Assembly: GCA_934371915.1 (NCBI GenBank)
Contig: CAKROE010000062.1
Location: forward strand, 1 to 12,838
Direction: 5' to 3'
Source of the DNA: an uncultured Blautia sp.
GTDB lineage: Bacteria; Bacillota; Clostridia; Lachnospirales; Lachnospiraceae
DNA: 12,838 bases
Shown in pieces: positions 6,750 through 12,838 of this stretch. Every line of letters starts with the position of its first letter. Position 1 is the first letter of the stretch. Both the position numbers and the translations under genes were made by a program. The notes under the pieces were generated by a model, which did not search any database, was not told the origin of the DNA, and saw only the letters and a program-made list of their open reading frames with translations.

Positions 6750-8415
6750 AAAAATAACAGCACTGATACTTTCCTGCGCTTTTGCATTGAGCGGATGCGG
6801 TGGCGCAGGCCGGCAGGGTAAAGAGCAGACACAGGAAACGCAGAGTGTGGATGCTGCCGGGGACACAGAAGCATGGCAAAAAGCAGAAGAGAGTCCATAT
6901 GCAGCATATCCTGAACTGGTGACCTATACACTTGGTCAGATGAGCGGGGTAAACAATTCAAATCTCCCGGATGGAGACACTTACGAAGATAATGTCTATA
7001 CGAGATATCTTCGGAAGATGTTGAATATCCAGAACGACAACGCATATATGGAACGGGAAGACCGCTATGATGAGTTTATCAATATTCTGGTAAAAGACCA
7101 GACACTGCCGGATGTACTTGTTGTTTCTGACAGGGCGACGCTTAAAGAACTGGTAGAAAACGATCTTGTAGAAGATTTGTCGGATGTCTATGAAAGCTGT
7201 ACAACGGCAAGAATCAAGGAGATGTTCGAGAGCTATGGCAGTGACCTTCTGGATGCGGGAAAGTTCAACGGAAAGCTGATGGCAATCCCGGAAACTGTGA
7301 TTGATCATGGTCCGAGACTCCTGTGGCTTCGAAAAGACTGGATGGATGAACTTGGACTTGACGAACCGAAGACACTGGACGATGCTTTTGAAATTATCGA
7401 AGCATTTGTGGAAAACAGGATGGGAGCAGAAGAGGGTGAAGATCCGGTGGGGCTGGTGTGCGACACAGATCTTGTCGGAAGTACCAGTTCCAGTTATTCG
7501 GTAGAGCCGGTGTTTGACAGGTTCCATGCGAGCCCGCAGCGCTGGGTAAATCAAAATGGTGAGATTGTATATGGCTCCGTGACACAGCAGACCAAAAATG
7601 CATTGAGTTATCTTCATGAGTTATATGAAAGAGGTGTCATTGATCAAAATTTTGCACTGCGTGCCCAGAACAATCTGCGAGATCTTGTGGTAAGTGGAAA
7701 ATGCGGGGCATTTTTCGGACTATGGTGGACACCGAATAATCCGTTGATGGATGTATATGAAAAAGATAAAAATGCTGACTGGGAACCATACTATCTTCAG
7801 CAGCCGGAGCATGATAATGCGTATGCTTCTTTTCGTGATAACAAATATGTGGTTGTGCGTAAGGGATATGAGCATCCGGAAATTGTGATGAAAATCATCA
7901 GTGTATTGTTTGATTATACAAGATATGAAGCAGAAGATGCGGATGACGTCAATGAATATTCTGCGTTGAATGTAGAGCCGACAGCAAGACCACTGGTCAT
8001 CAATGTCGATTATAATGAAGCCACATTTCAGATTACAAAGGATATACGTGCGGTTCAGAATGGTACAGACAAAAAAGAAAATTTATGGGGCCTGGAAAAA
8101 TCTTACTATGACGCATGTGAGAATTATCTTTACGGTAAAACATCGACTCCGGAAGACTGGGCTGCCTACAAATCAAGAATTTCCGCAGTGGGACTCCTTA
8201 TAGATGGCGGCTATCAGTCACAGGAGCAGAAGTATCTGGATGATACAGATGGTGAGTTGCCGAAATCTCTGCAGCAGCTTGAAAAAGACTCGTTCATCCA
8301 GATCATTATGGGTGTGAAGCCGGTTTCTTATTTTGATACGTTTGTAAAAGAATGGTATGAGCAGGGTGGTGAGGAGCTGACGGAACAGATCCGCCGCTCC
8401 AACCCCGGTGAGTGA
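6739..8415 (+). CDS. Lipoprotein extracellular solute-binding protein, LplA/YtcQ-like
   Basis: This 558-aa lipid-anchored binding protein has a basic MKYKK, a hydrophobic core and a lipobox L-S-G-C20. A polar, glutamine-rich linker follows before the fold. SBP-like features include the hinge-region stretch around residues 194-206 (LLWLRKDWMDELG) followed by PKTLDDAFEIIEAF, very like oligosaccharide-binding lipoproteins of Firmicutes. AAGGAGGG (6723-6730) in the end of the kinase gene gives a good start. It has no permeases next to it. Two roles are possible: an alternative binding protein for the upstream importer, or a ligand-presenting co-sensor for the kinase. The 11-bp overlap with the kinase gene favours the second. 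The ligand is unknown. Its stop is 22 bp from the stop of the convergent glgP, with no terminator between. Confidence 0.9.
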   Translation: MKYKKITALILSCAFALSGCGGAGRQGKEQTQETQSVDAAGDTEAWQKAEESPYAAYPELVTYTLGQMSGVNNSNLPDGDTYEDNVYTRYLRKMLNIQNDNAYMEREDRYDEFINILVKDQTLPDVLVVSDRATLKELVENDLVEDLSDVYESCTTARIKEMFESYGSDLLDAGKFNGKLMAIPETVIDHGPRLLWLRKDWMDELGLDEPKTLDDAFEIIEAFVENRMGAEEGEDPVGLVCDTDLVGSTSSSYSVEPVFDRFHASPQRWVNQNGEIVYGSVTQQTKNALSYLHELYERGVIDQNFALRAQNNLRDLVVSGKCGAFFGLWWTPNNPLMDVYEKDKNADWEPYYLQQPEHDNAYASFRDNKYVVVRKGYEHPEIVMKIISVLFDYTRYEAEDADDVNEYSALNVEPTARPLVINVDYNEATFQITKDIRAVQNGTDKKENLWGLEKSYYDACENYLYGKTSTPEDWAAYKSRISAVGLLIDGGYQSQEQKYLDDTDGELPKSLQQLEKDSFIQIIMGVKPVSYFDTFVKEWYEQGGEELTEQIRRSNPGE

Positions 8416-8437
8416 TGTTCTGAATGTGTCGGGTCAC

Positions 8438-10705
8438 TTATTTTCCCAGATGCCAGATGTCCTGATCGTATTCTGCAATCGTTCTGTCTGATGAGAAGAA
8501 TCCTGCTTCTGCAATATTGATCAGTGTTCTGCGGCTCCAGTCTTCCGGATTGCCGGCATAGTCTTTCATCGCCTGTTCTTTGCGGACTACGTAAGCGTTG
8601 AAATCCGGAAGAGTCTGGAACCAGTCTTTATTGATCAGTTCATGTTGCAGGCGTTTCAGATGTTCTTCATCGCCATATTTCAACATTTCCTCACTTGTGA
8701 GGAAGTCGATGGCACGGCGCAGATTCGGATCAGCTTCGTACCAGTCACGGGCACAGTAATCGGCTGCAGCATAGTGGTGGATGACCTGTTTACTGCTCTG
8801 ACCGAAGATGTAGATGTTGTCATTTCCGACAGCTTCTGCGATTTCGACATTGGCACCATCCATAGTTCCGAGTGTCAGTGCACCATTCAGCATAAATTTC
8901 ATGTTTCCGGTTCCGGATGCCTCCTTGGAAGCAAGACTGATCTGCTCGGAAAGGTCGCATGCCGGAATCATTTTTTCTGCGGCAGATACATTATAGTTTT
9001 CAACAAATGCAAGTTGAAGCCATCTGGAAACCTGCGGATCTTCGCTGATTACCTGAGACAGAGTCAGAAGACCATGAATGATATCTTTTGCAATGATATA
9101 AGCCGGTGCTGCTTTGGCACCGAAAATGCTGACAAGTGGAGTAGCAGGCACATGACCGGCTTTGATCTCCAGATATTCGTGAATCAGGAATAAAAGATTC
9201 AGCTGCTGGCGTTTGTATTCATGCAGTCGTTTGGACTGGATAGAAAACATTGCATCTGCATTCAGATGGATTCCCTGTTTGTCAGCGAGCCATGCTGCAA
9301 GCTGTGTTTTATTTTCTTTTTTGATTGTGCGGATTTTGGATAGCACTTCGGCATCGTCAGTATAAGCAAGGAGTTTTTTGAGTTCGGAGGCATCTTTTTT
9401 GAATCCGTCCCCGATCAGGTTTTCAATTTCACTGGTTAATGCAGGGTTGCATTTCAAAAGCCAGCGTCGGAAAGTGATACCGTTTGTTTTGTTGTTGAAT
9501 TTTTCAGGATACATCTGATAAAATCCGGCGAGTTCACTTTCTTTCAGAATCTGAGTGTGCAGTGTGGCAACACCATTTGTGGAATGGGAAAAATGAATAT
9601 CCATATGTGCCATGTGTACAACCTGATTCTGGTCGATGATAGCAAGTGCGGTATTATCAGTACGTGTTTTTGCAACTGCATCCAGCTTTTCGATAATCGG
9701 CATAAGCTGTGGTACAACGGTGTCAAGATAATGACGCGGCCATTTTTCAAGTGCTTCAGCCAGAATGGTATGGTTGGTATACGCACAGGTGTCAGTAACA
9801 ATCTGAATGGCTTCTTCAAATTCGATGCCATGCAGTCCGAGAAGACGGATGAGTTCCGGAATTACCATGCTCGGATGAGTATCGTTGATCTGGATTGCCG
9901 CATAATCTGCGAGGTCATGCAGGTTACATCCTCGGGCCATGCATTCGTCAAGAATAAGCTGTGCACCGGCAGAAACCATAAAATACTGCTGATAGATGCG
10001 GAGCAGACGACCATCTTCATCGGAATCATCCGGATAAAGAAACAGTGTCAGATTTTTGGCAATATCTTTTTTGTCGAAAGAGATGCCGTCACCGATCACA
10101 GACTCATCGACAGTATCGAGATCAAAGAGATTTAATGTATTGGTGCGTCCTTCGTATCCGGTCACAGGAAGTTTGTAAAGTCTTGCGGAATAAGTTTTTC
10201 CGGCAAGAGAAACAGGGAAGACTGTATCGGTCGCTTTGGCAGCGCACTGATCAGTCAGCCAGAAATCAGGCGTTTCATTCTGAACATTGTTTTTGAAATT
10301 CTGATGGAACAGTCCGCAGTGATAGCGAAGACCGACACCGTCGCCGGGAAGGTTTAAAGTTGCAAGGCTGTCCAGAAAGCAGGCAGCAAGACGACCGAGT
10401 CCACCGTTTCCGAGACTTGGTTCCGGTTCCTGTTCTTCAATATCAGCAAGGGCTTTGCCTGCTTCGGCCAAAGTATCACGGACATCATCATAAAGTCCGA
10501 GGTTAATCAGGTTGTTGGAAAGTAATTTTCCAATCAGAAATTCAGCGGAAATATAATACAGTTTTCTTCCGGTGACAGGTTTGACATGCTGCTGGCTCTT
10601 TTCATGCACAAGCTTCAAAAGGGCGGTATAAAGTTCGGCATCTGTAGCCGTAGAGATTTCTTTCTGACAGAGATCAGTCAGAGTTGCTTTCATGGATTCA
10701 CTCAT
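8438..10705 (-). CDS. glgP: Glycogen/alpha-glucan phosphorylase, short form
   Basis: This 755-aa cytoplasmic enzyme (GT35) releases glucose 1-phosphate from alpha-1,4-glucan ends using phosphate and pyridoxal phosphate. Family motifs occur throughout: SLGNGGLGRLAACFLDSLAT, INDTHPSMVIPEL, HSTNGVATLH with the presumed catalytic His, SIQSKRLHEYKRQ, FGAKAAPAY, VSAAEK, and EASGTGNMKFMLNGAL holding the cofactor lysine K603. It is shorter than the roughly 800-840 aa of E. coli and muscle enzymes. By eye, much of the loss falls in the N-terminal half between GLFHQ and LYPDD; the N-terminal phosphorylation tail of muscle enzyme is absent. Glycogen versus maltodextrin preference cannot be told (malP is the alternative name). 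AGGAG 8 bases upstream supports the ATG complementary to 10703-10705. It is monocistronic and divergent from an AraC-type regulator. Confidence 0.96.
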   Translation of the reverse strand: MSESMKATLTDLCQKEISTATDAELYTALLKLVHEKSQQHVKPVTGRKLYYISAEFLIGKLLSNNLINLGLYDDVRDTLAEAGKALADIEEQEPEPSLGNGGLGRLAACFLDSLATLNLPGDGVGLRYHCGLFHQNFKNNVQNETPDFWLTDQCAAKATDTVFPVSLAGKTYSARLYKLPVTGYEGRTNTLNLFDLDTVDESVIGDGISFDKKDIAKNLTLFLYPDDSDEDGRLLRIYQQYFMVSAGAQLILDECMARGCNLHDLADYAAIQINDTHPSMVIPELIRLLGLHGIEFEEAIQIVTDTCAYTNHTILAEALEKWPRHYLDTVVPQLMPIIEKLDAVAKTRTDNTALAIIDQNQVVHMAHMDIHFSHSTNGVATLHTQILKESELAGFYQMYPEKFNNKTNGITFRRWLLKCNPALTSEIENLIGDGFKKDASELKKLLAYTDDAEVLSKIRTIKKENKTQLAAWLADKQGIHLNADAMFSIQSKRLHEYKRQQLNLLFLIHEYLEIKAGHVPATPLVSIFGAKAAPAYIIAKDIIHGLLTLSQVISEDPQVSRWLQLAFVENYNVSAAEKMIPACDLSEQISLASKEASGTGNMKFMLNGALTLGTMDGANVEIAEAVGNDNIYIFGQSSKQVIHHYAAADYCARDWYEADPNLRRAIDFLTSEEMLKYGDEEHLKRLQHELINKDWFQTLPDFNAYVVRKEQAMKDYAGNPEDWSRRTLINIAEAGFFSSDRTIAEYDQDIWHLGK

Positions 10706-10746
10706 AAGAGTCGCTCCTTTCCTTATATAAAAAGTTGAAATTGTTC

Positions 10747-10761
10747 TAACTTCAGAAGTTA
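10747..10761. promoter_or_regulatory. 15-bp palindrome over the glgP start, candidate operator
   Basis: TAACTTC (10747-10753) and GAAGTTA (10755-10761) are exact reverse complements around a single A. The site sits at the predicted transcription start of glgP, just after its -10. A protein bound there would be expected to block transcription, so a repressor site is inferred. The binder is unknown. Confidence 0.5.
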
Positions 10762-10766
10762 TTATG

Positions 10767-10775
10767 ATTATAGCA
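10767..10775 (-). promoter_or_regulatory. Extended -10 promoter of glgP
   Basis: Read on the minus strand the sequence is TGCTATAAT, the same extended -10 seen upstream of the response regulator. No good -35 lies 16-18 bp upstream. Transcription would begin near 10760, giving a leader of about 55 nt that contains AAAGGAG before the ATG. Confidence 0.6.
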
Positions 10776-10793
10776 TATGTCGTTTGTCATTTC

Positions 10794-10833
10794 TTGTAAA
10801 AAGCTTGCAGGAAATGATACTATCCTATCATTT
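10794..10833 (+). promoter_or_regulatory. Promoter and overlapping palindrome of the AraC-type gene
   Basis: A possible -35, TTGTAA (10794-10799), and -10, TACTAT (10818-10823), are separated by 18 bp. Overlapping the -10 and the predicted start is a perfect 8-6-8 palindrome: AAATGATA (10812-10819) and TATCATTT (10826-10833). This layout suits autorepression or control by another regulator. The promoter is only moderate in quality; the palindrome is exact. Confidence 0.45.
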
Positions 10834-10870
10834 GGAATTTGAAAAATCAGTTACAGGAGGTGTCGGACAC

Positions 10871-11749
10871 ATGAGAGAAAAACAGAACAGTGCAGAGTAT
10901 CAGGAAACGAAACAACATGGAAGTCGTCTGTTTCCATTTAATATATATCCATGTACGATTCCGCTTGATTTTCCGGTCGTTTCACTTCACTGGCATAAAG
11001 AGATGGAATTGATTTACGTAAAAAAGGGAAAAGGGCAGATTCAACTCGAAAGTGAGAATTATGAGGGGAATCCCGGCGATATTTTTGTGGTGACTCCGGG
11101 TTCGCTGCATTCCATTCACAGAATAAAAGGATATGCCATGGAGTACGAAAATATTATCTTTGAGATGGATTTTCTGGGAGAAGGTGCAGCAGATCTCTGT
11201 GCGGGAGAGTTTTTAGTGCCGATTGCATCGGGCCGCCTGCTTCCTCCTGCATGTATTCGGAAGGGGGAGGAGCACTATGAAGCACTCAAAAGGTGTCTTG
11301 TCCAGATGGAAGAGTTATGTGAAAAAAAGGAGAAAGGTTATGAACTGGGAGTAAAAGCTGCCGTACTTCAGATGATTTTCCTGTTGATCAGAAAATATCC
11401 TTCTATAGAGGAGGTTCCTTCGCCTGACCGGGAACGGCTGAAAGAAGTGCTTCAGGAAATCGGTGAAAGAATCAATCAGAATCTGACGGTACTGGATATG
11501 GCAAAATTTTGCGGATTAAGTGAGAGCCATTTCATGCGTTGGTTCAAAAAAATGACGGGAGATAGTTTTACTTCTTATGTAAATGACCGTCGGCTTGCAA
11601 ATGCGGCAGAAGCATTGCGCCGGACCGATGATAAAATTTTGTCTGTTTCGCAGGACGTTGGTTTTTCAAATTTGTCGAATTTTAACCGACAGTTCAAGAA
11701 ACGATATGGAATAACACCAAAAGAATACCGAAAAGTTTCGAAATTTTGA
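10871..11749 (+). CDS. AraC-family transcriptional regulator with cupin sensor domain
   Basis: This 292-aa cytoplasmic regulator has an N-terminal cupin-like ligand domain (about 25-110) containing SLHWHKEMELIYVKKGKGQ, with H40, H42, E44 and later H80 of PGSLHSI, and the PGDIFVVTPG turn. The C-terminal double helix-turn-helix (about 193-290) reads LTVLDMAKFCGLSESHFMRW and VSQDVGFSNLSNF, ending ITPKEYRK. I chose the ATG at 10871 because AGGAGGT (10855-10861) lies 9 bases upstream. A longer in-frame TTG start at 10784 has no comparable ribosome site and would begin inside the promoter region. Such proteins usually respond to sugars and often control the divergent gene, here glgP; that link is inferred. 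It has no receiver domain, unlike the other AraC-type regulator of this window. Confidence 0.92.
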   Translation: MREKQNSAEYQETKQHGSRLFPFNIYPCTIPLDFPVVSLHWHKEMELIYVKKGKGQIQLESENYEGNPGDIFVVTPGSLHSIHRIKGYAMEYENIIFEMDFLGEGAADLCAGEFLVPIASGRLLPPACIRKGEEHYEALKRCLVQMEELCEKKEKGYELGVKAAVLQMIFLLIRKYPSIEEVPSPDRERLKEVLQEIGERINQNLTVLDMAKFCGLSESHFMRWFKKMTGDSFTSYVNDRRLANAAEALRRTDDKILSVSQDVGFSNLSNFNRQFKKRYGITPKEYRKVSKF

Positions 11750-11759
11750 GAAATAATTG

Positions 11760-11788
11760 TTGCTTTTGAACAAAATAACCGTTATACT
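11760..11788 (+). promoter_or_regulatory. Promoter of the small secreted-protein gene
   Basis: TTGCTT (11760-11765) and TATACT (11783-11788) are separated by 17 bp and match the sigma-A consensus at three and five of six positions. Transcription would start near 11795, at a small AT palindrome (ATAAAT-T-ATTTAT, 11795-11807). It starts only 10 bp after the upstream stop, so read-through from the AraC-type gene is also possible. Confidence 0.55.
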
Positions 11789-11835
11789 GGACTCATAAAT
11801 TATTTATAGCATGATATATGCGAAAGGAGAAAAGT

Positions 11836-12432
11836 ATGAAAAACTGGAAAAAAATTATGGCAATGGTGTGTACAGCAGCAATGATCAGCGGAGCATCAGC
11901 TCCTGTATGGGCAGCTGATGATACAGAGACTGCAGCAGAAGCAGCAGAAGTTACCGAGTATACTTATGATATGCTGGAAAAAGAGGCATATGAAGGTACC
12001 TGGCTTTCATTTGAACCTGGATTCGATCTTTATGTTCCGTCAGACTGGGAAGTTCTTGAAGTTTCTGAAGAAGATCAGAAAGAACATGGACTTATGTTCC
12101 AGGCAAAAGCGCCGGATGACAGCGGTGATAATATGGTAGTAACAGCTACCGATATCGGCAAAGACTACGATACAGACAAGATGAAAGCGGAACTTGAAAC
12201 AGAAAAAACATATACAGATATCGAAAAAGTAATCATCAACGGAATCGAGGCAGTTGTGTTTAATACAGACGTTACATACGGCCTTGCTTTCCTGGATGAC
12301 AATGGAATTATGTATAATGTTCAGATGGGTGAGATTTCTGATGAGAATGCAGAAATTGCACAGAATCTGTTTATTTCACTCAGAGTGACAGAAACAACAG
12401 ATGATGCAGCAACAGAAGAAGCGGCAGAATAA
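11836..12432 (+). CDS. Small secreted acidic protein of unknown function
   Basis: This 198-aa protein starts at the ATG after AAAGGAGA (11823-11830), not at the ATG at 11818, which lies upstream of that ribosome site. Residues 1-26/27 are a signal peptide (MKNWKK, hydrophobic core, V-W-A-A before D28). C12 is in the core without a lipobox, so it should be secreted or cell-wall associated. The mature protein is strongly acidic, with similar low-complexity Ala/Glu/Thr/Asp ends (DDTETAAEAAE and TTDDAATEEAAE). The centre (about 40-185) alternates hydrophobic strands, including GFDLYVPSDWEVLEV and INGIEAVVFNTDVTYGLAF, faintly like PsbP/DcrB-type small folds. I do not recognise a family with certainty. 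Its own promoter and terminator make it monocistronic. Confidence 0.85.
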   Translation: MKNWKKIMAMVCTAAMISGASAPVWAADDTETAAEAAEVTEYTYDMLEKEAYEGTWLSFEPGFDLYVPSDWEVLEVSEEDQKEHGLMFQAKAPDDSGDNMVVTATDIGKDYDTDKMKAELETEKTYTDIEKVIINGIEAVVFNTDVTYGLAFLDDNGIMYNVQMGEISDENAEIAQNLFISLRVTETTDDAATEEAAE

Positions 12433-12465
12433 GATTTTACATTTCTTATTTAATAAGTAATCAAT

Positions 12466-12507
12466 AAAGGTACCATGGATCAGAAAAGGTCTATAGTACC
12501 TTTTTTT
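12466..12507 (+). terminator. Strong intrinsic terminator
   Basis: AAAGGTACCATGGATC (12466-12481) pairs with GGTCTATAGTACCTTT (12488-12503) across the loop AGAAAA, with one mismatch and two G-U pairs. A run of seven Ts (12501-12507) ends the structure. It closes the secreted-protein gene and insulates it from the rRNA-type promoters that start 40 bp later. Confidence 0.9.
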
Positions 12508-12547
12508 GATACATGTTGATGTATTGTAAAAAAATTCAAAAAAGGTG

Positions 12548-12576
12548 TTGACAGCCCGGTTGGAAAGTGTTATGCT
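12548..12576 (+). promoter_or_regulatory. Tandem promoter P1, rRNA type
   Basis: A perfect TTGACA (12548-12553), a 17-bp spacer and TATGCT (12571-12576) are preceded by A-tracts at 12528-12534 and 12538-12543 that look like an UP element. The transcript would begin near GAGCTGTC at 12581, an octamer also found at the same distance after P3. Confidence 0.8.
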
Positions 12577-12650
12577 AACTGAGCTGTCACGAAGAATTGT
12601 TTCTTCTGAATAAACAATTTGAAAAGTTTTGAAAAAAGCGAAAAAAGTTG

Positions 12651-12679
12651 TTGACAATCCGGTGAGGATGTGATAGAGT
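12651..12679 (+). promoter_or_regulatory. Tandem promoter P2, rRNA type
   Basis: A perfect TTGACA (12651-12656), a 17-bp spacer and TAGAGT (12674-12679) follow A-tracts at 12632-12637 and 12641-12646. The early transcript carries a small hairpin, GTCGC (12686-12690) and GCGAC (12697-12701), with loop CTGAGA. Sequence around the spacer and -10 (GGATGTGATA-AGTAAAC) is shared with P3. Confidence 0.8.
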
Positions 12680-12744
12680 AAACAAGTCGCCTGAGAGCGA
12701 CACACAAACATCAAAAAAGCTTCGAAAAAACTTGAAAAAAGTGC

Positions 12745-12773
12745 TTGACAAGCTCGGATGGATGTGATAAAGT
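12745..12773 (+). promoter_or_regulatory. Tandem promoter P3, rRNA type
   Basis: A perfect TTGACA (12745-12750), a 17-bp spacer and TAAAGT (12768-12773) are preceded by three six-base A-tracts (12713-12718, 12725-12730, 12735-12740), spaced near one helical turn and so likely bent. The early transcript forms a hairpin, GCTGTCT (12780-12786) with AGACGGC (12790-12796), and its loop region again reads TGAGA. Confidence 0.8.
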
Positions 12774-12803
12774 AAACGAGCTGTCTGAGAGACGGCGAGT
12801 TAA

Positions 12804-12838
12804 GAACCTTGATAACTAAACAGTGAAACACATACGAT
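12804..12838 (+). other. Probable rRNA leader with boxA-like element, runs off the window
   Basis: GAACCTTGATAACTAAACAG (from 12804) resembles the boxA-type leader seen before 16S rRNA in Firmicutes (GTTCTTTGAAAACT-like). Together with three strong tandem TTGACA promoters and no reading frame, it suggests a 16S rRNA gene begins beyond 12838. The mature rRNA start is not within the window. A tRNA cluster is the alternative. Confidence 0.65.

Noticed and set aside
6958..7617. 219-aa open frame on the minus strand
   Set aside because: It is fully inside the lipoprotein gene, which has a lipobox, start signals and SBP motifs. The minus frame has none.
8642..9193. 183-aa open frame on the plus strand
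   Set aside because: It lies antisense inside glgP, has no convincing ribosome site or family motif, and is explained by the codon pattern of the phosphorylase.
9557..10135. 192-aa open frame on the plus strand
   Set aside because: Also antisense to glgP, cysteine-rich and without recognisable domains; a shadow frame.
10784..10870. TTG-initiated longer form of the AraC-type regulator
   Set aside because: No ribosome site precedes it, and it would include the promoter and palindrome. AGGAGGT lies at the right distance from the ATG at 10871.
12376..12831. 151-aa open frame on the minus strand
   Set aside because: It spans a terminator and three promoters. Its phenylalanine- and leucine-rich product comes from A-tracts read in reverse.

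Overview
The window looks like a chromosomal stretch of a low-to-moderate GC Firmicute, most likely a gut Lachnospiraceae (Blautia/Roseburia/Dorea-like). This is inferred from strong AGGAGG ribosome binding sites, the CUT1 sugar transporter plus YesM/YesN-type two-component layout, the style of the secreted proteins and the rRNA-type promoters at the right edge. No search could be run, so the genus is not fixed.

Layout. (1) Positions 1-329 hold no gene: three copies of a 53-bp tandem repeat, then an AT-rich stretch with a perfect 12-6-12 bp palindrome just upstream of a TATAAT. (2) 330-3410 is a carbohydrate ABC importer operon: a solute-binding protein (SBP) whose signal peptide lacks a lipobox cysteine, a hairpin, and two permeases overlapping by one base. 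No ATPase is present. (3) 3515-8415 is a tightly overlapping three-gene unit: an AraC-type response regulator, a sensor histidine kinase and a second SBP that is a clear lipoprotein. This resembles known sugar-sensing systems in which a binding protein works with a LytS/YesM-like kinase. (4) 8438-10705, on the minus strand, is a short-form glycogen/alpha-glucan phosphorylase. It converges on the lipoprotein gene with only 22 bp between them and diverges from (5), a cupin-AraC regulator (10871-11749). The divergent region holds two perfect palindromes and back-to-back promoters. (6) 11836-12432 encodes a small secreted acidic protein of unknown function, closed by a strong intrinsic terminator. 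(7) 12548-12838 carries three tandem TTGACA promoters with A-tracts and repeated initial transcribed sequences, then a boxA-like leader. An rRNA operon very probably begins just beyond the window.

Working model (inference): the lipoprotein and kinase sense an extracellular oligosaccharide. The response regulator then activates the importer operon, perhaps through the 234-263 palindrome. The imported glucan-type sugar could feed phosphorolysis, although glgP has its own regulator and may serve glycogen turnover independently. The most interesting points are the soluble versus lipidated SBP pair, the candidate three-component sensor and the unexplained 53-bp repeats.
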